DNA of 64,000 nucleotides from the NCBI GenBank assembly GCA_033032175.1, contig CM065325.1:14846930-14910929 (forward strand), in the 5' to 3' direction. The notes under the pieces are model-generated. The model had not been told where the DNA came from. It searched no databases and was given only the letters and a program-made list of their open reading frames with translations. Source of the stretch: Saturnia japonica (Eukaryota > Arthropoda > Insecta > Lepidoptera > Saturniidae). Positions 33,952 to 44,462 of this stretch are shown piece after piece; positions within the stretch are counted from its first letter, which is position 1; every line of letters starts with the position of its first letter. The position numbers and the translations under genes are program-made.

Positions 33952-34175
33952 GTAATAAATCTAAACAACGGTCTACTGTTAAGAAATTTCTGGAACTGAA
34001 GACGGGCAGGTTTATGGCAATTAAGGCTGTAATTGATTGGCTTCCCAAAATCAACTGTACAACTTCTATAGCTGTTAGACTTGTAGGTTTTATTATAAGG
34101 TTAACTTTGTTTATGTGTAGATACAAATTGGAAACTACCTATGATAGCATAGAAGAAAAACTCATTAGCAGCTAA
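33909..34175 (+). other. Reading frame of unknown origin at the left edge of block B
   Basis: An 88-codon frame crosses the block edge. Its shared part (from NKSKQRSTVKKFLELKTG to EEKLISS) also exists in copy A, where the frame is open from about 27012 to 27245 but lacks the same N-terminus. The composition looks protein-like, with a hydrophobic stretch SIAVRLVGFIIRLTLFM. It could be a captured host-gene or transposon exon, or chance. No family was recognised. Confidence 0.3.
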
Positions 34176-35213
34176 TTCAGTATCTGAAACGGCCTTATCG
34201 TTATTCTATTATTTGTTCGATGTTTATTATATACCGGAAGAACACACTCCTTGTAATGTTTCATAACCTGATATCAAAATGGTTTCTACTAAATACATTA
34301 TTGATAAAAATGGGCGTAGCTAGCGAATTTACCTATTCGGCCAGTCAGCTGAGCCGGTATTCCCCTTTAATACTGTACATTTTCCATGAGTTTCGTAGAG
34401 TAACCAATGCCCACCCTGTCCCCCTTAACTACCTACAAATATGTTGACAAATAAATAATAGGATGAGTCCGTGTTGCCAACTATGAAAACCCAACCATTG
34501 GTTTCCGCTTTATTGCAGCGCAGAGGAGACTAATTATTAATGTAAAGTTACACCAATATATAATGCTTAAATGGAATATATTAATTTGAGGATTGAAATA
34601 CGAATAAAAGCAAAAGTAAGCTTTCAATTTCTCATGATATTTAGTGTGTTGACAGTTGATAATTGGCTATTGGATGTTGTTTTATAAAGCTCGTTTTATG
34701 TTTAGAGTAGTTAACGTCTTTCGCTTCAGTCTTTATACTTGTGATTCATTTTAGACTTTACGACGAGAACATGATGCGCATAAAAAGTTTTTAATTCAAC
34801 CTGCATTTCGAAAGTTTTCTAATATAGTTTAGTTATTACGCATAAGTGAAGATATAGCATTGAACGTCAATTTAGAATTTCTTTACGGTTACTTGACCAT
34901 TTTGAAAATTGTGACACACCACAGTGTTACACAGGCTTAGACATTACAGAACATAAGATCAGCAGGATAAGAACGATATAGAAACGAACTACAATAAAAC
35001 TATAACTATAACTGATAAACTTAAGACAAGATAGTCTGCTTTATAAGCTAGTCTTAGATATATATCACTACCCTCCTATTCGGACTGAGTGGAATGTTTT
35101 AAAATGCGTAGCATACAATAAGCGGCCAGTATTCTTGTTTCAATCGTGGAACCGTTTACATCGCCTACAGACATTCCTCATAGTTAAATTAGCGATGGAA
35201 GGAGCATCCAACT

Positions 35214-35634
35214 TGTCAACTCTCGGGATTTATTGTGAATAAAAAGACGTCCACAATATTTTAATGTGTGCTAAATTAATAGCGCTTGTTTTATTCTTGT
35301 TTCTTACAAAGTTACAGTAGTTCGTAGTAACAATGTGGTTTCTTAATAACGTTCTTGACTGTAGTTTGCTTGTAGATTCGCTGCTTGCTGTTGCTGGTGT
35401 TGTGGTGTTTCTCGAACTGATCGTAGTACTGCCGCCCTCTCCGCTATATTTAACCTCGCCCTTTGCCTCGCAACCGGTCGTGCGATGGATTCCGTGCGGG
35501 GTGTCGCTCAGCCAATGAGCGCGCACGCCCTGTGTGCGCATTCTCCGCAGAGCGAGGCTAACCGTGGGAAAGGGACGGCAGTACCATGAGTCACCATGCC
35601 AGATGTTCCGAGTCTGGCATGGTTCATCCTTACA
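35214..35634 (-). mobile_element. Solo-LTR-like unit, copy B
   Basis: Same structure as 28286-28692: TG...CA termini on the minus strand, TATA-like box, TCAGTT initiator, hairpin and AATAAA signals. It is 14 bp longer because of a GC-rich difference upstream of the TATA. Confidence 0.6.
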
Positions 35635-36003
35635 ACTAGTGAAATTTATACATTTAAACTTACAACTAGCTATATTCTTATTCTAATCGTTTTAAAATAC
35701 ACATATTCACACATATTCAGTTCATATTATTATATCTATTCCTAACACGTATTTATAAACCTTATTCCTAACACGTATTATTTCATTTATTTGTTCATTC
35801 TATACTATTAGACTATCGTTATTCGCTCGCCCCGCTCGCTGGGCGTTCGTTCGTTCGTTACGTGGGTTTTACTTGGCGCAATTGAATATTGGCTAGGTTT
35901 TTCTTTTTTTTACTAAACATTATACACACCTTGCATATACCTTTCTCTTGCTCACCTGGAAGACTGGCAGAGAATGATTTTTAGCATTAAGTCCTCCATT
36001 TTT

Positions 36004-36718
36004 ACTATTTTGTACAATAAAGAATATAATAATGATAAAGTGGGTGTCAATCTTGATGTAGGCATTTTTTTTAAAATTATAGGCTCGTTTTTTAGCACTA
36101 TATAATTAAGATAACCAAATTATACAATCTTTGCATCCAATTATACGATTTGACATACTATTAATAAGTTTTTGACACTGGAACTATTTTGTACAATAAA
36201 GAATATAATAATGATAAAATGGGTGTCAATCTTGATGTAGCCATTTTTTTTTAAATTATTAACTCGTTTTTTAGCACTAGATAATTAAGATAACCAAATT
36301 ATACAATCTTTGCATCCAATTATACGATTTGACATAATATTAATAAGTTTTTGACACTGGAACTATTTTGTACAATAAAGAATATAATAATTATAAAATG
36401 GGTATCAATCTTGATGTAGCCATTTAAAAAAAAATTATAAACTCGTTTTTTAGCACTAGATAATTAAGATAACCAAATTATACAATCTTTGTATCCAATT
36501 ATACGATTTGACATAATATTAATAAGTTTTTGACACTGGAACTATTTTGTACAATAAAGAATATAATAATGATAAAATGGGTATCAATCTTGATGTAGCC
36601 TTTTAAAAAAAAGTTATAGACTCGTTTTTTAGCACTAGATAATTAAGATAACCAAATTATACAATCTTTGCATCCAATTATACGATTTGACATACTATTA
36701 ATAAGTTTTTGACACTGG
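36004..36718 (+). repeat. Tandem array of about 179-bp units, copy B
   Basis: Four uninterrupted units begin at 36004, 36183, 36362 and 36541. Each position in the array is more like the same position in copy A (for example the 'ggcattttttt' and 'gccttttaaaaaa' variants) than its neighbours, so the array existed before the block was duplicated. Confidence 0.93.
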
Positions 36719-37176
36719 AAAATACTTTTGGATTGCTAATGGAAGAAAATGAACACCACTGACTTCGGGACAATTTTATACGTCTTCGGTAACGAGCAGC
36801 CCTGATATATTATTCTGAGCATACGACTGGTTTATATTGAAATTCATATCGTGTGTCGGTTTTTATAAAAACCTTCTGTCTTATATAGCCCTAATACGTG
36901 TTAGTACGTGGGACGACTTTGGATTTAAGAACGATTAAGTTGAATGATTCGTTCGTTTTGAAACTGACATAAAAATATACAGTTCATCTGATTCAGCTAA
37001 CCTCGAGCAAGAATAAGGCTCTATACTTTTTAAATTTTAAATATAGATATTACTTATTGTAATCGTTGCTCAATGGTTATGTATTTGCATTTGCTATCAT
37101 TTAAAGAAGAGACTGGTGAGTGTTTCTCTACCTTAACAATTTAGAAATTGCTGAAACTTTACTTTTTTAAACTTTT

Positions 37177-37531
37177 GGTCCTCATAAGAAAGCTTAGGGA
37201 CAATCAAAGGGTTAGTAATGTGCTCGGAGTTTTTCTGTATGATCGCATTAGAAATGATGAGTTCCGCATAAGCACCAAAGTTTTCGATATAGCCCTAACA
37301 AAAGTGAGACTTAAGTAGCAGGCTATAGGTGCACGTAGCTAGTAGAACGAATGGTTGTTGGAAAGAAAAAGTTCTCGAATGGGGATCTTGTAGCGGATGA
37401 CGAAAAGTAGGGAGACCCGCCATAAAGTAGACCAACGATCTTCGGTATGTTCAATGAAAATATACTACATCCGAAGGGCTAGTAGCAGTGCAGGACCGGT
37501 CGTTGTGATGATGTTTTGGCTGAAATTATGA
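37177..37531 (+). pseudogene. RTE-type LINE C-terminal fragment, copy B
   Basis: This is the same dead reverse-transcriptase C-terminus as 31441-31795, with nearly identical sequence and the same stops. The fragment was therefore broken before duplication. Confidence 0.6.
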
Positions 37532-38437
37532 TGACGTTGAAACTTTACCATGATAATCAACGGTTTTATCTTTCTATTAAATTTTTCTACAAAATTCATA
37601 AGTTTATTTAAATTTCAACTAAATTTAATATATAACAGAATTATAAGAGAATCGAGAAGCGCATAAGTTTATGGTTTATGGTTTATGTAGCTGATAAACA
37701 TTTACGATTGCATTACTATATATTAATTTGCAATTGTGCATAGACAAGCCTTCGAAACGTAAAGTGTAAATGTGCCATAGACAAATGTTATAAAATAGTC
37801 TGGATGTACATTAAAAGGAGACGGATACTCTTTCATAAAGACATGGCGTTGTAATTAAAAAAAGAGATGTAAAAATATGAAAACGGTGTAAATTAATAGC
37901 TAATGCATTATCAAACAGCCGCTGAAACAAATTTTGCGATCTAATAGCAGAGATTTAAGATATTTCGTAAAAGCAAAGTCTTGTAATAAACTTCAAATAA
38001 ATTATTTTTGAAGTAGGATTAATATTAAAAAAGGGTTATGTTTCTTTTACATGCGAGAGAAGAAAGATATAACGTAAAGAGAATGAGAAAGACAGCTATA
38101 TGACGTAAATTTAACCGCGTCTCCATTTTCAAGAAGTTTTACTTCTATTCACGTTTATGGTGTTATGTACGCGAATTTTTTTTATTAACTTAAAAAAAAA
38201 TTGACTGTATACATATTTGTTTATTTTTTGGGTATAACTTCTTTGTTTATGAACCGATTTAGATTATTATTTTTCTTTGGAAAGGGGATACCTCAAGGGT
38301 AGGGTCCCGTTTTAATTTCATTGGCGTTGGACCGTCAAGTTCGAAGATATACTAGGGAATTTCTCAAAACCATGGAAATTGCTTTTCTTTTTTATTAAAA
38401 ACTATTCGTCCAGCATAAATGGAAGTCAGTAGATTTA

Positions 38438-38936
38438 TCTATATAATAAATAAAATTGAAATTGAAGTGTCTGTTTGTAATGTCAAAGTAACAGACTTTT
38501 AGTAAATGCATATGAGAGTATATACGATAACTATAACAAAAAACTCATTTCTTTTTTTTGTCTGCATGTTTGTTCCGGATAATCTTCGAAACGGTTGAAC
38601 CGATTTTGCCAGGACTTTCACTGTTAGATGATGTTATGGGTAACTTAGGCTATTTTTATTTTTGGGTTCCGCGCGATTAAATAGAAGACTGATCATGGTG
38701 AATCTATTTATAATCAATAAACCATAAGAGACATATCAAATTAATGCACTACATAACTGCAGACGTTAAAATGATCTACAAAAAAGGCAGCGAGTGTATT
38801 TGTCTAGCTTCTAAGGAACACCCACATTAAGCATTTTTGTCTTTAAAATAGACGGGAGCAGGGGAGCAAGATTCGTACATGTGCCCGATCTATAGCATTC
38901 TCTAGTCTACGTGAGCGAAGCCGCGGGCACATCTAG
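38438..38936 (+). mobile_element. Helitron family H1, complete copy in block B
   Basis: It starts TCTATATAATAAATAAAATT and ends 'gaagccgcgggcacatCTAG|T'. The interior matches the other H1 copies, including 'tgtttgttccggataatctt' and 'gcatttttgtctttaaaata'. It shows what the truncated end of block A originally contained. Confidence 0.78.
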
Positions 38937-39366
38937 TCCAACAATGTAATAGTCAATAATGTGTTTCAGTAAACGCGTAGGTTGCGTGTTTGTATTAAGT
39001 ATTCATATTAAATCTATTATGATTCGATTTCCAATTGTATATTTATTGATAACATAATGTCTCTCACAATTTAACAATAAAAATTCCATTCGTTTGTTAT
39101 ATAATCACTGGATAAATTATTGTATTTTTTTCCATAAAGTACCCTAATGGTTGTGATTTTTATCTTTGTATTTGAAGTGAAATCTTCTTATCTTATTTTC
39201 GTATCTGAAGCGAAAAGGAGATAAACACATAGATCCATATAGGATTTACCTTGCGAGAGAACGATACAGAATACATTATACACGGTTAAATAATGCAAGT
39301 ACTGATTTTCACTACTATGGTTCCGGGAGTTGACGAATTTTGGAAAATTGTTTTAAATACTTTATA
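38937..39366. other. AT-rich spacer
   Basis: No gene or recognised repeat was seen between the block B Helitron and the DD41D transposon. Confidence 0.5.
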
Positions 39367-40669
39367 CAAGGTGTCCAGAAAGGGTATCGGGTATTTGTTT
39401 TCGCGCCATATTCGAAACGGGGCGTCTAAAGGGTGCGGGGAGGGGTTCGTGGCGTCCGCCATTTTGTGGAGTTTTAGTAACGATGGAACAGTACTCGGGT
39501 ACGCATCGCGCATTTTGCGTACGAGCGTATTATCGTAATGGTGATTCAATAGTGACTGCTCAACGTCTCTATCGTGCGGAATATCGTACACGCCACGCGC
39601 CAAGTGACGATAGCATTAGGAAATGGATCAGGATGTTCGAAAATACAGGTGCGACAGTTAAAATTCAAAACTCTGGTCGTCCTCGTTCAGTTCGCGATGA
39701 AGAAACAATTGAAGAAGTTGAGGCGTCGGTTCGTCAAAATCCGTCTTTATCCATCCGAAAGCGAAGCCAAGCGTTGAACATCAAAAAATCGTCTTTACAT
39801 TCGATTTTAAAGAAAGACTTACATCTAAAAGCCTATAAAATTCAATTGGTTCAAGAATTGAAGGATACGGACTATGCTAATCGACTGAATTTTGCGAACG
39901 AAATGCTGCAGCGATTTAACAACTTTAACAACATACTGTTCAGTGACGAAGCAAATTTTCACCTGAATGGTCATGTTAATAAGCAGAATTGTCGGTACTG
40001 GGCAGTGGAGAATCCGAGATGAAAGCATGAACGACCCCTGCATAGCCCAAAGGTCGTTGTTTGGGCCGCTATGTCTGCTAAAGGCATAATTGGTCCTTAT
40101 TTTCATGAAGATCAACGAGGCCGAGCAATTAATGTGAATAGTGACCGTTATTGCGATATGTTGCGAAATTTTTTGGTCCCAGAGTTGCAGGAGTTTGCAG
40201 GTTTCAACTCAAGAACGTGGTTCCAGCAAGATGGGGCCACTTGCCATACCTCAAATGACTCAATGGAAGTTGTTAACGAATTATTCCCTAATAAAGTCAT
40301 TTCGCGAAGGGGTAACATCAACTGGCCTCCCAGAAGCCCCGACCTTAGCCCGCTTGACTATTTTGCATGGGGATACCTTAAAAGTAAGGTTTACCAAAAC
40401 AATCCGACGAATCTAACCCAGTTAAAGCAAAACATCAGGTCAGAAATGGCAGCAATATCGATAGCTATGTGTCAACGTGTTATCGCCAATCTTCGTTTCC
40501 GTTTAGAAGAGTGCCAGCAACGTAACGGTCATCATTTGGATAACATCATCTTTTCCAAATAATTCTCCAATTCATATGCTAATAATAAACAATAAATTTT
40601 TTTATTGCATACAAATAATTTTTGTTTCATTGAACTTACAAATACTCGATACCCTTTCTGGACACCTTG
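39367..40669 (+). mobile_element. DD41D Tc1/mariner-superfamily transposon, nearly intact
   Basis: Terminal inverted repeats start CAAGGTGTCCAGAAAGGGTA and continue for about 31 bp with one mismatch, flanked by TA on both sides (39365-39366 and 40670-40671). The 1303-bp element contains a 359-codon transposase frame broken by a single stop. The excellent ends suggest recent activity. Confidence 0.9.
39483..40562 (+). pseudogene. DD41D transposase with one in-frame stop
   Basis: The frame is colinear from MEQYSGTHRAFCVRAYYRNG through a paired helix-turn-helix region and FSDEANFHLNG (D155), then TGA at codon 180 (40020-40022). It resumes in the same frame through VVWAAMSAKGIIGPYF, WFQQDGATCHT (D250), RSPDLSPLDYFAWG (D292), ending HHLDNIIFSK. 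Forty-one residues separate the second and third aspartates, giving DD41D, the spacing described for rosa-like elements. A single TGA for a sense codon (probably CGA or similar) is the only lesion seen. Without readthrough the product would be a 179-aa DNA-binding fragment. Confidence 0.9.
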
Positions 40670-40990
40670 TATTATGTTGAAAAATTAAAATCACACATTA
40701 CAATCACAGTAAAATCGTCTCCTTATGGCTGGCTAGTGACAGCAGAACTATCGTAGTGCTACCCTGCTATATCGCAGCGTTGGCATATTTCCGCGATAAA
40801 TATTATTGTATATACGATTTAGACATATTTTAAAGGAGAACATGTTGTTCTTAATTTAAAACGGGTTTCTCTTAATTTTACAGTTTCTTGTGGGAAAAAA
40901 TTACGTGATATTTATCGAGACCCCCTCTCCCCCACGCTAGATTGGGTGAGATTTGGCTCGACCTGCGACGGCCAACATTTTTATTATTTA

Positions 40991-41519
40991 CTAGCTGTGC
41001 CCGTGGCTTCACTCACGTAGACCACAGAATGCCTGCGTGAATCTTGCTCTCCCGCTCCCGGCTATTTTAAAGACAAAAATGCTTATTGTGGGTGTTCCTC
41101 TGAAGATAGATATATACTCTCACGAACTTTTTTGTAGGTATTTTTAATGCCTATAATTACGTAAGTAGTACATTAACTTACTATATCTCTTATGGTTTAC
41201 TCAGCATAAGCCATTTAAGCGCCTGAATTGATTCACCGTGTACATATTTTTTTATTTTCGCGGAATCTTAATAGTTTTTTTTTTTAATAAAAGAAGCTTT
41301 TTACTCCTTATATCATCAGCTATCTATCAATGAAAGTCCCGTCAAAATCGGTCCAACCATTTTGGAGATTACCCGGAACAAACAGACAGACAGACAGACA
41401 AAAATTTTAAAACTGGGTGTTTTGTTATAGGTATCGTATATACTTTCATATGCATTTACTAAAAAGCTGTTATTTTGACATTACAAACAGACACTTCAAT
41501 TTTATTTATTGTATATAGA
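40991..41519 (-). mobile_element. Non-autonomous Helitron family H1, complete copy
   Basis: In reverse it runs from 'TCTATATACAATAAATAAAA' to 'gcttcgctcacg'-type 3' sequence ending CTAG. Plus-strand landmarks are 'ctagctgtgcccgtggcttc', 'ctcccgctcccggctatttt', 'gtcaaaatcggtccaacc' and 'cattacaaacagacacttca'. Confidence 0.78.
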
Positions 41520-41548
41520 TTGTTTTAGTTTAGATTTTTTTTTTCGTT

Positions 41549-41765
41549 TAGCGTGAGGGCAACAATCTCACCTGACGTTAAGTGACGATATGGCTGATGA
41601 TGACTCGCTAAGCTTAGTGGGAAGGCTCGCAAGTGCAGTTGTAGAAACACACCTATTGGTTCGATGTTTTCCTTCATCGGGCGTTCGCGTTCATTGCAGA
41701 GATTCGAACTCACGTCGATCGACGCGGAGTCCGTACACGCTACCAACTGAGCCATCATTGCTTCA
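41549..41765 (-). repeat. tRNA-derived SINE family S2, complete copy
   Basis: On the minus strand the head has A-box 'tggctcagttggtagcgtgt' and B-box 'gagttcgaatctc', clearly tRNA-derived. The body contains 'ccaataggtgtgtttc' and the tail 'gtgagattgttgccc'. This copy defines the family's orientation. Confidence 0.72.
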
Positions 41766-42139
41766 AAACGCGCCTAAAAAAGTTTATGTATCTTCTTAAA
41801 TATTATGCGTCTCCAACCAAGAAAGGTAACCTACTAAACGATTTAATTTACGAATGAAGTGAAGTTCTACAATATCGTGAGCAAACAAAGACGAGCACTC
41901 CTGAATATCGTCCCAACAAATCACACATTCTACAAATCACGCCCTAACGACGTAACCCGAATTGTCGGCGCCGTGATGACGCATATTTCATCTTTTGTCC
42001 AACTCGCTGAAAGGGTTGGCCCAAACGTTTGTTGATTGTTTGATGTTTTGTCAAACATTCGCTCAAACGTAATTTGCTTTGGTATGGGATAATTATATAA
42101 CTTTACGTGCCAGGACTGGTTTCCTCTACAAACACGTCA

Positions 42140-42644
42140 TCTATACAATTTATTTTGAAGTGTCTTTTAATGATATCAAAATTATAATTTTTTACTAATT
42201 GCATATGAAAGTATAATATACAGTACTTATGACTTACCACCAAATTTAATTTTTTATGTCTTTCTGTCTGTTTGTTCCGGGTAATCTCCGAAACGGTTGG
42301 ACCTGTTTTGACGGTATTTTTACTGGCACGTAGCTGTTGTTATAAGGAGTAACTTAGATTACATTTATTTTAGCAAACGAATTAGGGTTACGCGCAAAAA
42401 ACATGGCCATGGTGAATCATTTCGGGCTTGCACTCAGTAAACCATAAGATATATGTCAAATTAATCTAACACATAATTATATATATTAAAAATACCTACG
42501 AAAAAGTCTGCGAGAACAAATGTCTATCTTCTAAGGATCGCCCACAATAAGCATTTTTCCGGAAGCGGGGGAAGCACGTTTCGCACGCGTGCTCGATCAA
42601 CGGCATTCTGCAGTTCACGCGAGCGCAGTCGCGGGCACAGCTAG
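42140..42644 (+). mobile_element. Non-autonomous Helitron family H1, complete copy
   Basis: It begins TCTATACAATTTATTTTGAA and ends 'gcgcagtcgcgggcacagCTAG|T', with 'tgtctgtttgttccgggtaa' and 'ccgaaacggttggacc' inside. Confidence 0.78.
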
Positions 42645-42671
42645 TATAGAATAAGATACTATTTAATATAT

Positions 42672-42893
42672 GTCAGAGAATTGTGTCAATGTAATTATGG
42701 AATCCGTACTATTGACTGGATGCGATAGCAACAGGTGTGCTTTATAAGAAGGCAACGGCTGGCTTGAAGACATTCTCGCTTGAGCTGTCAGATAGTGAAG
42801 ACGTCAGTTATAGTCGACTGCAATAAACAGTGTTCGTAAGTGTCGATGTCGTCTCGCTGTGTATTAGGCTTTCTAACTTAAAGTTACAATCCT
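42672..42893 (+). mobile_element. Possible solo LTR
   Basis: The segment starts TGTCAGAGAATTG and ends AAAGTTACA. It has a TATA-like 'gctttataagaagg' and a 'gcaataaacagtg' polyadenylation-like signal in LTR order, and is GC-richer than its flanks. No matching target duplication was found at these ends, so the call is tentative. Confidence 0.35.
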
Positions 42894-42929
42894 AAGAAGC
42901 GAAATACCTATGAAATTTAAGCAAGCGAG

Positions 42930-43017
42930 CTTGCAAGTTTGCAAACTGAGAACACCAAACACGGTAAAGAGATTGCCAAATAAACTTAACACGGGTAAAA
43001 CAGTTGGGTAAAGCTAG
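42930..43017 (+). mobile_element. Helitron family H2, 3' end fragment
   Basis: 'aaacttaacacgggtaaaac', then 'agttgggtaaagCTAG|T', corresponds to the 3' end of the H2 copy at 7340-7956. Confidence 0.5.
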
Positions 43018-43129
43018 TTGCAGTTTTCGTTTTGTATGCCAGATATTATATAAAATTTATTGTTAAGAAAACAACTTCTGAAAAAGTTTTATGTTGGAGT
43101 TTAAAGTAAAGTGTTTCTCGAACGCAATG

Positions 43130-43980
43130 TGGGATATGAGTGCATCCCCAGTTTTGCCGATCGTGGCGGTCGTCGCGTCGTCTGGCCTATATAAGCTTAC
43201 GTTTGCGGAACTTTGCGGCCCCTCGCCCGACTGCATCCTCTGTTATGTGCTGCAAGCAAAATGTCCACGAGACACAAGCTTACGCTCTACAAGATGTGTA
43301 TCCGTCCGATCATGACATATAGCTGCGTTGCGTTCGCACATATGCCAAGTTATAACTGGGAACGCTTACAAGCCATCCAGAACAAGTTTCTTCACCGCCT
43401 TACCGGTGCCCCCTGGTTTGTTCGTATGGAGGATCTCCATAGAGATATGGACCTTCCCTCGATACATGCATACGCCAAACACCTTTCTCGCTCGTATTTC
43501 GACACCGCGTCGAACCACGCGAACCCCTTAATAAAAGCGGCAGCTTCTTATGTTCCCGACCCCAACGCCTGCCGGAGAAAACGCCGGCCGCGTAATATAT
43601 TCACTGACCCGCCCGACCAAACCGAAAAAGCTAACGCGTTCTACGCCGACACCGTCTCTCCAAACAGAGCGTGCCACCGCCCACGCCCGCGTAACCACCG
43701 TTCTCTCCGCAGAGGACGGGCGGTCAACTTCGCTCCCGCACACCCGTCACGTCCACCCTCTCTAGCGGCAACCCAAGCCTAGGTCCGTTCCTCGGTGTGA
43801 AGCCCTTGGGTCAGGCAGCCGCCCGCGCGATACAAAGTGACACTATACGTGCAACACTTAGTTACCCACACACAACATTACACACGTATGAACACACACA
43901 CGTGCACACCACACAGGTACATAGGTTCTGTAAGGGACCTTTTTTTTTCTTTTTTTGCGCTAGTTAGACTAATGCGCTAG
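43130..43980 (+). pseudogene. Jockey-clade LINE, 3' part of reverse-transcriptase ORF
   Basis: A 189-codon frame (43213-43782) encodes the region after the reverse-transcriptase core: RLHPLLCAASKMSTRHKLTL, YKMCIRPIMTYSCVAFAHM, LQAIQNKFLHRLTGAPWFVR, EDLHRDMDLPSIHAYAKHLS, then a basic proline-rich tail (RPRNIFTDPPDQTE). This is typical of Jockey-type LINEs in Lepidoptera. The 5' end (endonuclease and reverse-transcriptase core) is missing, as expected from truncation during reverse transcription. A CA-rich 3' UTR follows. Confidence 0.82.
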
Positions 43981-44313
43981 TTAGTGTAGAAAAACCATTC
44001 CGATTAACAAATACACATACGCATGGTCCACTCCTTCCTCCCAGGAGGAGGGGAACGTGCATATGAGTATATATTAGTTAGCTCGAATTCTCCTAAGATT
44101 AGGGAATTAGTTAGATCGCGACTTTTTCGCATTCGCGACGACCGCCCGAGCCGAGGTTCGGCCACTCTGGCACCCTCGTGCGGGTCGTCACAAACTTTCG
44201 CGGCTGAGTGCCCTAAGCGCTCGCCCCCAAGTCCGGTGAAGCTGTAAAAGCCGCAGCGGCTCTGTTTGACGATAGGGCCCCTAAGGCTAACAGTGTAGTC
44301 AGTAAAAAAAAAA
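43981..44313 (+). repeat. Poly-A-ended repeat family R4, copy 3
   Basis: Contains 'cctcccaggaggagggg', 'cgaccgcccgagccgaggtt', 'aagtccggtgaagctgtaaa' and 'aggctaacagtgtagtcagt', then a poly-A run. It follows the Jockey fragment closely and could be a separate insertion or part of the same 3' end. Confidence 0.65.
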
Positions 44314-44462
44314 ACTGCGAAAAAGGAGGTTTATGTTTATAGAGCGTATGTATGTATTGTATATACTATAAACTATTTCTTTGGCACACTCTGTAGCCTA
44401 AACGACTTGATGATATTAGATTTGTAGTGCACACCATTAGATAAAGTGCACCAGTATATACC

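Larger units (their letters stand above)
33952..38657 (+). repeat. Duplicated block, copy B
   Basis: The second copy of the 27023-32918 block lies in direct orientation. It lacks the 1196-bp insertion, and its H1 Helitron continues intact to 38936. A 15-bp difference ('gcgcacgccctgtgtgcgc') near 35519-35541 and scattered substitutions separate it from copy A. Confidence 0.95.

Noticed and set aside
41700..41760. Minus-strand tRNA gene ('tggctcagttggtagcg')
   Set aside because: Same reasoning: it is joined to the S2 SINE body, and the other S2 copies carry diverged or lost versions of the head.
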